The position numbers and the translations under genes are program-made. From contig NZ_RHOQ01000001.1 in NCBI RefSeq assembly GCF_003946605.1, positions 248,001-312,000 on the forward strand: 64,000 nucleotides of DNA. Reading direction: 5' to 3'. The DNA is from Companilactobacillus baiquanensis (lineage in GTDB: Bacteria > Bacillota > Bacilli > Lactobacillales > Lactobacillaceae). Positions 53,277-62,972 of this stretch are shown piece by piece. The notes beneath the pieces were generated by a model, which saw nothing but the letters and a program-made list of their open reading frames with translations, was not told where the DNA came from and ran no database searches. Within the stretch, counting starts at the first letter, position 1, and every line of letters begins with the position of its first letter.

Positions 53277-53310
53277 AAAAGAACAGTATGAAATTTACTG
53301 TTCTTTTTAT
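53277..53310 (+). terminator. Terminator after rpoD
   Basis: AAAAGAACAGTA / TACTGTTCTTTT stem followed by T-rich sequence. Confidence 0.88.
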
Positions 53311-53393
53311 TTTTTTCATTTATTCATATTAAATAGTTATGTTTTTTTACAAGTTGCGTTAACATTAATATATCTACTTTTTGGAGGGTTTAT

Positions 53394-54590
53394 ATGCTAG
53401 ATAAAAAGATTTATGATGAAATTTTTTCACATTCATTTACAATTCCGATCAAGGTCGTTTTTTGGGATGGAAAAGAAAAAAACTATGGACCAGAAGGAAA
53501 GTCTGACATAACAATCAAGTTCAATAAGAAAATTGCAATTTCAGAAGTTGTTAAACATGCCACACTTACTTTAGGTGAAGCTTATATGGATAAGGATATT
53601 GAAATCGAAGGTTCGATTCAAAAGCTTATTACATCAGCTTACACACAATCTGACAGTTTTATGTCGAGTATCAAGTTAAAGAAATTTGTTCCTAAGTTCA
53701 GTCATAGTGAAGAAAATAATAAAAAAGAAATTCAGGAACATTATGATATCGGTAATGATTTCTATAAATTGTGGCTTGATAAGACAATGACTTATTCATG
53801 TGCTTATTTCCGTACCCCAGAAGATACACTTGAACAGGCACAAATGAATAAAGTTCATCATATTTTAAATAAATTAAATACAAAACCTGGCGAAAGCATT
53901 ATCGATATTGGTTGTGGTTGGGGAACAATGATGTTTACAGCAGCCAAAGAATATGGATTAAAAGCTAAAGGTGTTACTTTAAGTCAGGAACAATATGACT
54001 ATGTTAAAAATAAGATTGAAGAAGAAAATTTAACTGATCAAATGGAAGTTATCCTTGAAGATTATCGTGAAATCGATGAAAAATTTGATCACGTAGTTTC
54101 AGTTGGTATGTTTGAGCACGTCGGTGAAACACACCTAGAAGGATACTTTAAGACAGTTAAAAAGATGCTTAAACCAAATGGTAGTGCTTTGATCCATGGT
54201 ATTACCGGACAACATGAAGGCTTAGGTGTTGATCCATGGTTAGTTAAGTATATTTTCCCAGGTGGCTATATTCCCGATATTAAAGAAAATATTGGACATA
54301 TTATGGATGCAAAATTACAAATTGATGATCTTGAGCCATTACGTCGTCATTACCAAAAAACAGTTGAAATTTGGCGCCATAATTTCTTAAAAGTTGAAGA
54401 CAAAGTTAAAGATATGTACGGTGAAAGATTTGTTCGTATGTGGGATCTATACCTTCAAGGTTGTGCTGCTTCATTTGAAAGTGGTAATATCGATGTAATC
54501 CAATATCTATTAACAAATGGACCAAGTGGTACAGCAATGCCAATGACACGTGAATATATGACAGACTTAGATCGTAAGACTGCAGAATAG
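53394..54590 (+). CDS. cfa: Cyclopropane-fatty-acyl-phospholipid synthase
   Basis: A 398-residue SAM-dependent enzyme that adds a methylene bridge to unsaturated membrane lipids, linked to acid and stress tolerance. The N-terminal lipid domain is followed by [24 protein letters not shown], motif [38 protein letters not shown] and IFPGGYIPD. tggaggg precedes the ATG. The gene sits between rpoD and trmK, which are often adjacent, and seems to have its own promoter. Confidence 0.94.
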   Translation: MLDKKIYDEIFSHSFTIPIKVVFWDGKEKNYGPEGKSDITIKFNKKIAISEVVKHATLTLGEAYMDKDIEIEGSIQKLITSAYTQSDSFMSSIKLKKFVPKFSHSEENNKKEIQEHYDIGNDFYKLWLDKTMTYSCAYFRTPEDTLEQAQMNKVHHILNKLNTKPGESIIDIGCGWGTMMFTAAKEYGLKAKGVTLSQEQYDYVKNKIEEENLTDQMEVILEDYREIDEKFDHVVSVGMFEHVGETHLEGYFKTVKKMLKPNGSALIHGITGQHEGLGVDPWLVKYIFPGGYIPDIKENIGHIMDAKLQIDDLEPLRRHYQKTVEIWRHNFLKVEDKVKDMYGERFVRMWDLYLQGCAASFESGNIDVIQYLLTNGPSGTAMPMTREYMTDLDRKTAE

Positions 54591-54599
54591 AGGTTTAAT

Positions 54600-55289
54600 T
54601 TGACTTTACTATCAAACAGACTGCAAGCCGTAGCTAAAATGGTTGATAAAAATGCTAGAGTTGCCGATATTGGTTCCGACCATGCTTATTTACCAGTTGA
54701 ATTAATTGAAAAGAAGATAATTGATTACGCAATTGCCGGTGAAGTAGCCAAAGGTCCGATGTCTCGCTCTAAAGCTGATATTGATAAATTTGGCTTAAGT
54801 GAAAACGTTGATGTCCGTTTAGGTGATGGTCTAGCCGTTATTTTTCCAGAAGACAGAATTGATACAGTTGTTATTGCAGGCATGGGTGGAATATTAATTT
54901 GTGATATTTTAACACGAGCTACGAAAGATCAGTTATCAAATGTAGAGACGTTGATATTGCAACCTAATATTGGTGAACCATTGGTCAGACATTGGTTGAT
55001 CGAGAATGGATTTGAAATAGTTGATGAAGATATTTTAGAAGATGAAAAACATGATTATGAGATTATTAAAGCTCATAAGACAGCAAATGCATCAAATTTA
55101 AATGACGCCCAATATTTAATGGGTCCTATTTTGATGGAACAAAAGTCTTCCGATTTTCTAAAAAAATGGCATCGTAAACTGAATGGCTATAATAAAGCTG
55201 TTAGTAATATGCAACATGCCAAAAAAATTGATATCGATAAAATAAACAAAATGAAGCAATATATTAAATATGTTGAGGAGATTTTGTAA
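54600..55289 (+). CDS. trmK: tRNA (adenine22-N1)-methyltransferase
   Basis: A 229-residue SAM-dependent methyltransferase making m1A22 in tRNA. Motif I is VADIGSDHAYLPVEL, with VVIAGMGGILICDIL and the NLILQPN-like LILQPNIGEPLVRHWL segment characteristic of TrmK. It starts at TTG with agagg upstream. It overlaps the next gene by one base. Confidence 0.92.
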   Translation: MTLLSNRLQAVAKMVDKNARVADIGSDHAYLPVELIEKKIIDYAIAGEVAKGPMSRSKADIDKFGLSENVDVRLGDGLAVIFPEDRIDTVVIAGMGGILICDILTRATKDQLSNVETLILQPNIGEPLVRHWLIENGFEIVDEDILEDEKHDYEIIKAHKTANASNLNDAQYLMGPILMEQKSSDFLKKWHRKLNGYNKAVSNMQHAKKIDIDKINKMKQYIKYVEEIL

Positions 55290-56080
55290 TGGTCAAAGTA
55301 CAAGATATTATTAATCATGTAGAAGAATTTGCACCATTAGCTATCAAAGAAGATGGTGATCCAACTGGTTTTCAAATTGGTGATCGTAACCAAGTAGTTC
55401 ATACTATTATGACGACACTTGATGTTCGTCCTAAGGTTGTTGAAGAAGCTATCAATAAAAATGTTGATATGATCATGGCTCACCATCCTATAATGTTTCA
55501 CTCACCCAAAAATCTCGATTTAGACTCGCCACAAAATAAAATGTATCGCGATTTATTGTCACATAATATTGCTGTTCATTCAGCACATACTAATTTGGAT
55601 AAAGCACATGGTGGTATGAATGACTGGTTAATGGAAAAACTAGAGTTGAAGAATGCTCGCTATCTTGATCCTAACGATGATTATTCAATCGGTCGTATGG
55701 GTGATTTGCCTGAAGAGATGGATCTGTTAGATTTTGCGAAAAAGGTTCGTGATACTTATCATTTACCAAACCTACGCTATGTAAAATCAGAATTAGGTCA
55801 ACCAGTTAAAAAAGTAGCAATTATTGGCGGAGATGCTGGTAAATTTTATCCAGAAGTTTTAAAAGCTGGTGCTGATACTTTTATTACCGGGGATGTTTAT
55901 TACCATACTGCTCATGATATGATGTCAAACGGATTGAACGTGATTGATCCTGGTCATCATATTGAAGCTATTTTTATTGAGAAAATGGCCCGTTTATTAA
56001 GCGATTGGAAAAAAGCTAATAAGTGGGATATCGAAATCATTCAATCAGAAGTAAATACTGAACCATATAATTTTATTTAG
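55289..56080 (+). CDS. Nif3-like dinuclear metal centre protein (YqfO)
   Basis: A 263-residue NIF3/YqfO-type protein. Metal ligands are in DMIMAHHPIMF, VHSAHTNLDKAHGGMNDWL and the C-terminal VIDPGHHIEAIFIEKM. It is the short form without the inserted CutA-like domain found in some Firmicutes. It may act as a GTP cyclohydrolase-like hydrolase or metal chaperone; the role is unsettled. It is translationally coupled to trmK (TAATGG). Confidence 0.92.
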   Translation: MVKVQDIINHVEEFAPLAIKEDGDPTGFQIGDRNQVVHTIMTTLDVRPKVVEEAINKNVDMIMAHHPIMFHSPKNLDLDSPQNKMYRDLLSHNIAVHSAHTNLDKAHGGMNDWLMEKLELKNARYLDPNDDYSIGRMGDLPEEMDLLDFAKKVRDTYHLPNLRYVKSELGQPVKKVAIIGGDAGKFYPEVLKAGADTFITGDVYYHTAHDMMSNGLNVIDPGHHIEAIFIEKMARLLSDWKKANKWDIEIIQSEVNTEPYNFI

Positions 56081-56092
56081 GGAGTGAAACTA

Positions 56093-57334
56093 ATGGCAGT
56101 AAAATATGAAAAATTAATTCCACGTTTTTTGGATTATGTTAAACAGAATACTCGTTCAGATGAGAATTCAACTACTGTTCCTTCAACAAAAAGACAAACA
56201 GTCTTTTTAAATAAATTAAAAGATGAGTTGAATCAAATTGGTTTAGTTGATGTTAAAATCAATCCAGTTGATTCTTATTTAACAGCTGAATTACCTTCTA
56301 ATTTAGATTATGAGGTACCTGTCTTAGGGTTAATTTCTCATGTTGATACTGCTGATTTTAATTCAGAGAATATTAAACCTAAAATCGTTGAAAATTATGA
56401 TGGTGACGTTATTAAGTTGGATGCTGAAGGGAAATATACTTTAGATCCAAAAGTCTTTCCTTCATTAAATAAATATGTTGGTCAAACTTTGATCACGACA
56501 AGTGGTGATACTTTGTTAGGATCTGACGATAAGTCAGGTGTTAGTGAAATTATTACTGCTATGGAATATTTAATAGCTCATCCTGAAATCAAGCATGGGA
56601 AAGTAAAAATTGGTTTAGGTCCTGATGAAGAGATAGGAACTGGTGCTGACAATTTTGATGTTAAAAATTTTGGTGCTGACTTTGCCTATACAGTTGATGG
56701 TGGTCCAGTTGGACAACTTGAATATGAAACATTTTGTGCTGCTAGTTTAAAAGTCAATATTGCCGGAAAAGATGTTCACCCAGGTTCAGCAAAAGGTATC
56801 ATGATCAATGCCATTGGTGTTGCAAATGAATTTCAAAATGCTTTACCAAGTGATGAAGTCCCTGAAAAGACTGATGGTCGACAAGGTTTCTTCCATTTAT
56901 TGGATATTAAAGGAACTGTAGATTCAGCTTCACTTTCATATATTATTCGTGATTTTGAACGTGATGGATTGGAAAATCGTAAAAATAAAATCATTCAAAT
57001 TGTGAAGAATTTGAATGATAAGTATGGTGTAGATACGGTTAAGATCGACATGAAAGACCAGTATTATAATATGATCGATGTTATTAAGGATCATATGGAG
57101 GTTGTTAGAATTGCTGAAAAGGCTATGCAGAATTTAGGTATTGAACTTGATGAAGATGCTGTACGTGGTGGAACTGATGGTTCAAAGATCTCATTTATGG
57201 GCTTACCAACTCCTAATATGTTTGCTGGTGGCGAGAATATGCATGGGCGTTTTGAGTATGTGGCTGAAGAGTCGATGGAAAAAGCGGTCGATGTAATTCT
57301 CGAAATTATCAAACTTAATAGCGCAAATAAATAA
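56093..57334 (+). CDS. pepT: Tripeptidase T
   Basis: A 413-residue M20B zinc aminopeptidase releasing the N-terminal residue of tripeptides. LGLISHVDTADF has the first zinc His, LLGSDDKSGVSEI the bridging Asp, IGLGPDEEIGTGADNFD the catalytic Glu, and VRGGTDGSKISFMGLPTPNMFAGGENMHGRFE the C-terminal zinc site. The ATG with agggagtg upstream is preferred over the in-frame GTG three codons earlier. Confidence 0.95.
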   Translation: MAVKYEKLIPRFLDYVKQNTRSDENSTTVPSTKRQTVFLNKLKDELNQIGLVDVKINPVDSYLTAELPSNLDYEVPVLGLISHVDTADFNSENIKPKIVENYDGDVIKLDAEGKYTLDPKVFPSLNKYVGQTLITTSGDTLLGSDDKSGVSEIITAMEYLIAHPEIKHGKVKIGLGPDEEIGTGADNFDVKNFGADFAYTVDGGPVGQLEYETFCAASLKVNIAGKDVHPGSAKGIMINAIGVANEFQNALPSDEVPEKTDGRQGFFHLLDIKGTVDSASLSYIIRDFERDGLENRKNKIIQIVKNLNDKYGVDTVKIDMKDQYYNMIDVIKDHMEVVRIAEKAMQNLGIELDEDAVRGGTDGSKISFMGLPTPNMFAGGENMHGRFEYVAEESMEKAVDVILEIIKLNSANK

Positions 57335-57349
57335 TAACGATTTATAAAT

Positions 57350-57377
57350 AATCACACTTTTGAAGTGTGATTTTTTT
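57350..57377 (+). terminator. Terminator after pepT
   Basis: AATCACACTT / AAGTGTGATT stem, then a T run. Confidence 0.9.
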
Positions 57378-57422
57378 GTTATCAAATATAAAAAAATCGT
57401 ATACATCCTAAACCTCATTATT

Positions 57423-57461
57423 TGATATAATTAATTAACTAATTTGATCAATTAATTATAT
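57423..57461 (+). promoter_or_regulatory. Extended -10 promoter overlapping a 12-bp inverted repeat
   Basis: TGATATAAT (57423-57431) is an extended -10. ATATAATTAATT (57425-57436) and AATTAATTATAT (57450-57461) form perfect arms 13 bases apart, just before the ribosome site of the WxL gene. It could be an operator or an mRNA hairpin. Confidence 0.5.
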
Positions 57462-57476
57462 TAAAGAGGTTATTTT

Positions 57477-59798
57477 ATGCGTATTAATGAAATAAGCAAG
57501 AAAATAGTAATCATATTTTTTTTGTTATTTAATTTTACTATCATATCTTTTATTAATAATAACTATCTAATTGTAAATTCCATTGCAGCTGAAAAAAAAC
57601 TGCCAGCAGATGAAGATCCAGAAGATCCGATCGATCTGCAAAATGCTTTAGATACTGCTCCTAGAGGCTTGGATATTTCAGATCCAACCTTTCAACAAGG
57701 TGTTTTTACTAAAGTAGATTCATCTGAAAATATGAATTCTTCTAAAGTTATTAAACGAAACGCCTTGGATCGATCAGACAATACGCGTATTTTGCGTGTT
57801 AATCATGGGCATTATCAATTAGGATCAATTTGGAGTAATATCGATCAATCTAATTATCTTGATATTTCTAAAGATCAAACAATGTCGATGTGGTTATATT
57901 TTGGTCATCCGATTAATAGTAGTAAACCTAAAGAAGTGGGTGATGGGATGGCATTTGTATTACAAAATGCTCAAGATGATCCGAAAAATACAGATAATCC
58001 CTTCGGAGGTATACGAGCTATTTCTAGATTCAAAGGAAACCCAGCTCCAGGAGAAACTTTAGGAGTTTGGGGAGCAGACTTTGATAACCTTAGTCCGAAT
58101 TTTGGAGAAACCGATAAAATTTTACCAACTGCGATTCAAAATAGTTTTGCAATTGAATTTGATACTTTTCTGAATATTTTGGGTGAATATAAGGATATCA
58201 GTGGTGAAGGAGTTTCATTTGAATATAGAATACAAAGATTTCACAAGCCTCCTATAAAAGGACAGCATATTAATATGGATTACCCGGATGTTTCTGATAC
58301 TTATTTCCCATGGTTTTCTACTGTGGATAGGGAAAAGGATTATTATGTTATGAATCATAATAATTTAGTTGATGAATTGAATCTAACTAATAGTAAGTGG
58401 CACCATATGACAGTCAAATTTAATCATTCTAATAGTGTTCTTTCTTATACATTCGATGATAAGAATAGTGTAGATGGAACAGCTTTGCCTAATCCAATTA
58501 GTAAATCTATTAAATTGGATATGAGTCACTTCAAATTAAATGGTAGTAATAAGTTAAGGTGGGGTTTTACAGGTTCTACTGGTAAATATATGGAGAATAA
58601 TTTAATTGTCTTTGAAAGTATTCCTTCATTTGTTAGTGCAGATTCCACGACAAGTATTAAAGATAATACTAAGAATAAAGTTTTGACCGCAACTGATAAA
58701 CACGTTGATTCTGGGGACGAACTAAGTTTTATTTATAATTTAAATTATAAGAATGGTTCTAAAGAATGGTCTAAAATTTTGGCAAAGATCAATTTACCAA
58801 AACAAGTTAGTTATACTTCAGGAACTATCACTTATAGCGATGGTACGAGTGAGGAAATACCATTAAGTGAATATAGCAATGATCAAGTCATACACACATT
58901 GGGCAGAGCCTTATCTAATAATATGAATCATGCCAAAATCGAATTGCATGCTAACGTTAATTTAGTAGGTGAACAAACTAAAGTTCCTATGACTCACGTT
59001 AAGTTTGAAAGTGATAATTTCATTATTGATGATGATAATCAAGATTTTATTATTGATTTGCCGCAAATGATGATAAGTGCTAAATCAGCAGTTTCAATCG
59101 ATGGAATTTCTTTAGATAAGGTACCTGATCAAATTCCAATTAATGGTGAGGTTTGGTATACAAACGGAAATAATATTCGTCCAAGTGATGTTACTTTACA
59201 TATTAATATGGGCAAATATACTAATGAATTCAATTTGACTAAATATAATGGGTCGAATGCAGCTTTTGACTTTGAAATTCCCAAAACTGAACTGATCAAA
59301 GGCCAAAATATTTTAACGATTTATGCGACCGATAATAAAGGCCTGCAAACGGGAAAAGTGCAGCTGATCTTTAATATTAGTGGAAATCTAGAATTTGGTG
59401 ATTTTGAAAAGAAAGTTTCATTTCAAAATATTAAACAAGTTCAATCAAACGAAATAATTCCAAGACAAGATGGTTGGCAGGTAGAGGTTATTGATGGTCG
59501 TAATTCTGGACAAGGCTGGACTCTCCAAGCTAAATCAACTGATCTTTTTAATGAATTGGGTCATAAATTAGATGGGAACATAATATATCGTAGTTTAAAT
59601 GGTCGAATCTATCCTTTAAATAATTATCAAAGTATTTATTGGAATACTAAAGAAAGTGACGATGTTCAAACTGTTGATGTTGCCAGTGAGTGGACCAAAG
59701 ATAGTGGAGTATTATTGCAACTTGGGAAGTATAATCCTGCTGGTGTGTATAGTGGGACGATTTCTTGGTCACTAGTCGATGGCATAAAAAACATCTAA
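57477..59798 (+). CDS. Secreted L-type lectin / WxL-domain surface protein
   Basis: A 773-residue exported protein. The signal peptide is residues 1-38 (hydrophobic IVIIFFLLFNFTIISFI, cut near SIAAEKK). Residues about 90-390 resemble a bacterial L-type lectin domain (GDGMAFVLQNAQDD, GGIRAISRFKGNPAPGETLGVWGADFDN, NSFAIEFDTFLN). Then come beta-rich spacer domains, and from about residue 650 a WxL-type domain with GWTLQAKSTDL and a final GTISWSLVDG. WxL domains bind peptidoglycan without covalent links. It likely coats the cell and binds a sugar. aaagagg precedes the ATG. No classical WxL/DUF916 partner gene is adjacent. Confidence 0.85.
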   Translation: MRINEISKKIVIIFFLLFNFTIISFINNNYLIVNSIAAEKKLPADEDPEDPIDLQNALDTAPRGLDISDPTFQQGVFTKVDSSENMNSSKVIKRNALDRSDNTRILRVNHGHYQLGSIWSNIDQSNYLDISKDQTMSMWLYFGHPINSSKPKEVGDGMAFVLQNAQDDPKNTDNPFGGIRAISRFKGNPAPGETLGVWGADFDNLSPNFGETDKILPTAIQNSFAIEFDTFLNILGEYKDISGEGVSFEYRIQRFHKPPIKGQHINMDYPDVSDTYFPWFSTVDREKDYYVMNHNNLVDELNLTNSKWHHMTVKFNHSNSVLSYTFDDKNSVDGTALPNPISKSIKLDMSHFKLNGSNKLRWGFTGSTGKYMENNLIVFESIPSFVSADSTTSIKDNTKNKVLTATDKHVDSGDELSFIYNLNYKNGSKEWSKILAKINLPKQVSYTSGTITYSDGTSEEIPLSEYSNDQVIHTLGRALSNNMNHAKIELHANVNLVGEQTKVPMTHVKFESDNFIIDDDNQDFIIDLPQMMISAKSAVSIDGISLDKVPDQIPINGEVWYTNGNNIRPSDVTLHINMGKYTNEFNLTKYNGSNAAFDFEIPKTELIKGQNILTIYATDNKGLQTGKVQLIFNISGNLEFGDFEKKVSFQNIKQVQSNEIIPRQDGWQVEVIDGRNSGQGWTLQAKSTDLFNELGHKLDGNIIYRSLNGRIYPLNNYQSIYWNTKESDDVQTVDVASEWTKDSGVLLQLGKYNPAGVYSGTISWSLVDGIKNI

Positions 59799-59933
59799 TT
59801 CCGTCATACAATAATAAATTTAATGTATAATATTTTGTATGGAAATAATGAATTTGTAAAATGTGAATGTATCTGATATTTTTTTAGTATATCAATGCAT
59901 TCTTTTTTGCATTTCATTGTTGGGGGAGGAAGT

Positions 59934-61298
59934 ATGAGGAAAAGAAATTATTTATTACTAATTATAAGTATGATATTTTTACTTATCTTGGGCGGATGTA
60001 CTAGTGCCAAGCCTAAATTAAGTAAAACTAGCAGTAATGGTAATATTGTCATCAAAGGACACAATTTTAGAGGTTTATATCAAGGTAATGGAACAGCTAA
60101 TGATCCAGACTATAAATATTCGATGTATTTTGGAAAAGATGGTAATTTTGTTCAAGATATAATTAGCTCCAAAGGTTTTGCCGGACGATTTACTGAAAAA
60201 GGTACTTATACGATCGCTAAAAATGGTGATGTTACGATGAATATCGATAGTGTAACCGAAGAACGTTTCAGTAGTGATGCTGCTTTAAGAAAGGGAAAAG
60301 CTCCAACTAGTATTGTTCAAAGACAAGGTAATACTTTAAGTGCAGCCGAAGATCATCCAATAAAAATTGAGAATAAAAAATCTTATTTGTTGGGTACGGT
60401 CAATAAAGTTAAACTTTATCCAACAAGTAAAGCAACTGTTAATTATCATAAACATTATCGAAGTGAACTAAAGAAGTACGATAGTGCTCATAATAGTTTT
60501 TCTGGTCATGGTTTCACTTCAAATGGTATGGACACACCAATGAATGCAATTACTTTTAAGAATAATAAATTTATTTGGAGATACGGTTATCAAGATTCTA
60601 GGAATACTGCAAAAAATTCTGCTGTAATGGCAGTATTTCAAGGTACTTATTCATATAATTCGAATAATCATATTATGACTTTGAAAGTATCTAATCAATC
60701 TAAAGCATATTATGGTGATTTGATGAAACTTGGTGGATTTGAATATCAAAAGATTGGTGAATCCTTAGCAGGTAAAACTTTGAAACTGAAATATCATGAT
60801 AATGATTTAGATTTGATCAGTGGTGAATTCGATACTTGGACGATGGAGGATGGTCATCCTGATGATGCATCGCAAAGTCAGCCTAAGTACGATGACTATA
60901 TTAATAGTTATTCTGTTTCAACTTTTGATTCACAAATGAAGAAGGGTTCAAGTTCTGATTCTTCTGGTAGATCAGTTGAAGATGTTTTCCCAACAAAGGA
61001 AGACTTTGCTGATTGGGTAACTGATTATTTTAGAAATAAAGGAGACGATTATTTCCATGTTTTAGAAGCTGGGGATGGTGAAACATTACCAGTCCGTTCA
61101 CCTGAAAAAATGGATGGTACCTCTAACCCAGTGCCTATGATTTATAGACTATATTATTCAATTGCAGAAGAAGGTAATGAAATAAGTGATGTTGGTAGAA
61201 ATATCGGTATTACTGAAGATGGTAAACTATATAGTGGTCATTTCATAATGTATGATGATGAATTAACTCAAGCTTATAGGGCTTACGCAAATAATTAA
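59934..61298 (+). CDS. Large lipoprotein of unknown family
   Basis: A 454-residue lipoprotein. The signal MRKRNYLLLIISMIFLLILGGC ends in a lipobox. The mature part looks like two related beta-rich halves, each with an early aromatic/Gly-rich strand (FRGLYQGNG and FSGHGFTSNG), a predicted strand set, and a TYTI/TYSY plus MNID/MTLKV pair. A third segment (residues about 300-450) holds EDVFPTKEDFADWVTDYFRNKGDDYFHV. I do not recognise a family. gggggagga precedes the ATG; 13 extra upstream codons are not used. It lies between two surface-protein genes, which suggests a cell-envelope role. Confidence 0.8.
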   Translation: MRKRNYLLLIISMIFLLILGGCTSAKPKLSKTSSNGNIVIKGHNFRGLYQGNGTANDPDYKYSMYFGKDGNFVQDIISSKGFAGRFTEKGTYTIAKNGDVTMNIDSVTEERFSSDAALRKGKAPTSIVQRQGNTLSAAEDHPIKIENKKSYLLGTVNKVKLYPTSKATVNYHKHYRSELKKYDSAHNSFSGHGFTSNGMDTPMNAITFKNNKFIWRYGYQDSRNTAKNSAVMAVFQGTYSYNSNNHIMTLKVSNQSKAYYGDLMKLGGFEYQKIGESLAGKTLKLKYHDNDLDLISGEFDTWTMEDGHPDDASQSQPKYDDYINSYSVSTFDSQMKKGSSSDSSGRSVEDVFPTKEDFADWVTDYFRNKGDDYFHVLEAGDGETLPVRSPEKMDGTSNPVPMIYRLYYSIAEEGNEISDVGRNIGITEDGKLYSGHFIMYDDELTQAYRAYANN

Positions 61299-61299
61299 A

Positions 61300-61341
61300 A
61301 AAAACAATTCTAACTTAATTGACAGTTAGAATTGTTTTTTT
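61300..61341 (+). terminator. Terminator after the lipoprotein gene
   Basis: AAAACAATTCTAAC / GTTAGAATTGTTTT stem with T run. Confidence 0.9.
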
Positions 61342-61378
61342 AGAATTATTTCCTTATATCAATGTAAGGGTCTTCATT

Positions 61379-61402
61379 TAGTATATATGTTGTTATATAC
61401 TA
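61379..61402. promoter_or_regulatory. Perfect inverted repeat before the MucBP surface gene
   Basis: TAGTATATA-tgttgt-TATATACTA, 9-bp perfect arms, about 120 bp upstream of the surface-protein start. A possible operator; AT-rich, so modest evidence. Confidence 0.35.
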
Positions 61403-61524
61403 TAGTGTATAGGAAAATTGATAAATGAAATATGTGTGTTGAGGAATTTTTTTATTTATGCGTGATTTAAGCATATTTTTTCTGTAAATTTTCCCAAATT
61501 TGTTTCGAGGGGACGAATGAATAG

Positions 61525-62964
61525 ATGGACTTTAAAAGAAAACGCCTAGAAAAAGCATTAGAGGAGAAAACTTATCGTGTGAAATTAGTTCATGGTAAGA
61601 AAGGATGGTTAGCTGTTGGCTTAACCTTTATTACATTATTTGGTGTGTCAATTTTAGGTCAAAAAACAGTAGATGCATCAGCCGTTAATAATGTAGCAAC
61701 AGTCAATACAACTAACGGAAGCTCAATTCCGTTATGGAATGATGTCACTACAAGTAATATTCATAGATCAGACAGAGGACTTCAAAGTGGAACTTCTTGG
61801 AAGACAGATAAAGCTGTCATCGGTGTGGATGGCAAGACGTATCTTAAAGTAAGCACAAATGAATATGCAAATATCGATCAAATGGACTTACAGGATGAAA
61901 CTTCCAAACAAGATTTAAGTGGTGTTGTTCATGTGGGAAACAATACTCAACTTTATAGTAATCCATTAGAAGGTGCTAAACCGATTTCTAACCGTGCTCT
62001 AGCAGCTAATACAGATTGGAAAACAGATACTAAGGTTACAGTTGATGGTGTTACCTATTATCGTGTTTCGACCGATGAATGGGTAAAAGCAGAGGATTCT
62101 AATTTAATTTCCGAAAGTTCACGTTCAGATAAGACATATATTGCAAATGATCCAGACGCTGAACCATTGCCAGATACTGACACAGATACAGGCGAAGGTA
62201 CTGATACAGATAATAACGGTAACAATAATAGTGGATCTGGTGATACTGATGGTGGTGGTACTACTACACCAGTAGCCAAAACAGCAAATGTAACAGTTAA
62301 GTATGTAGATACAACAACTAATGACGAACTCACTGATTCTGAAGAAACAGTAAAGGATCAAGAAGTAGGTAAGGAGTATAAAGCAACTCCAAACTTACCA
62401 GAAGGCTATGAATTAGATAGTGCCAAAACATCAACAGATACAGTTAACGTAACTGAAGCTGGTCCAAATGAGATAACGTTCTACGTTACACCAGTAGCCA
62501 AAACAGCAAATGTAACAGTTAAGTATGTAGATACAACAACTAATGACGAACTCACTGATTCTGAAGAAACAGTAAAGGATCAAGAAGTAGGTAAGGAGTA
62601 TAAAGCAACTCCAAACTTACCAGAAGGCTATGAATTAGATAGTGCCAAAACATCAACAGATACAGTTAACGTAACTGAAGCTGGTCCAAATGAGATAACG
62701 TTCTACGTTACACCAGTAGCCAAAACAGCAAATGTAACAGTTAAGTATGTAGATACAACAACTAATGACGAACTCACTGATTCTGAAGAAACAGTAAAGG
62801 ATCAAGAAGTAGGTAAGGAGTATAAAGCAACTCCAAACTTACCAGAAGGCTATGAATTAGATAGTGCCAAAACATCAACAGATACAGTTAACGTAACTGA
62901 AGCTGGTCCAAATGAGATAACGTTCTACGTTACACCAGTTACCGACACTTCAACAACAGAATAA
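61525..62964 (+). CDS. Surface protein with SLAP-like modules and three MucBP repeats
   Basis: A 479-residue exported protein. The N-terminus (EKTYRVKLVHGKKGWLAVG) is a variant of the KxYKxGKxW signal region, with cleavage near VDASA (residue 52). Two related modules of about 60 residues follow (around 65-125 and 135-195, each ending YLKVST/YRVSTDEW), resembling S-layer/SLAP wall-binding domains. A Gly/Asp/Asn/Thr linker comes next, then three identical 74-residue MucBP-type repeats (start VAKTANVTVKYVD). The protein stops eight residues after the last repeat, with no LPXTG motif, so wall attachment must be by the SLAP-like part. MucBP repeats often bind mucin. Confidence 0.85.
   Translation: MDFKRKRLEKALEEKTYRVKLVHGKKGWLAVGLTFITLFGVSILGQKTVDASAVNNVATVNTTNGSSIPLWNDVTTSNIHRSDRGLQSGTSWKTDKAVIGVDGKTYLKVSTNEYANIDQMDLQDETSKQDLSGVVHVGNNTQLYSNPLEGAKPISNRALAANTDWKTDTKVTVDGVTYYRVSTDEWVKAEDSNLISESSRSDKTYIANDPDAEPLPDTDTDTGEGTDTDNNGNNNSGSGDTDGGGTTTPVAKTANVTVKYVDTTTNDELTDSEETVKDQEVGKEYKATPNLPEGYELDSAKTSTDTVNVTEAGPNEITFYVTPVAKTANVTVKYVDTTTNDELTDSEETVKDQEVGKEYKATPNLPEGYELDSAKTSTDTVNVTEAGPNEITFYVTPVAKTANVTVKYVDTTTNDELTDSEETVKDQEVGKEYKATPNLPEGYELDSAKTSTDTVNVTEAGPNEITFYVTPVTDTSTTE
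62269..62934 (+). repeat. Three identical 222-bp tandem repeats
   Basis: The copies begin at 62269, 62491 and 62713; each is 222 bp (74 codons) and I found no base difference among them when read side by side. They encode the MucBP units. Confidence 0.92.
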
Positions 62965-62972
62965 ATCATTCC

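Noticed and set aside
59805..59841. CATACAA...TTGTATG repeat as a terminator after the WxL gene
   Set aside because: Short arms, a long AT-rich loop and no T tract; I see no convincing terminator between this gene and the lipoprotein gene.
62269..62934. Regular repeats as a CRISPR or satellite
   Set aside because: Unit is 222 bp, in frame and codes for MucBP domains; there are no spacers.
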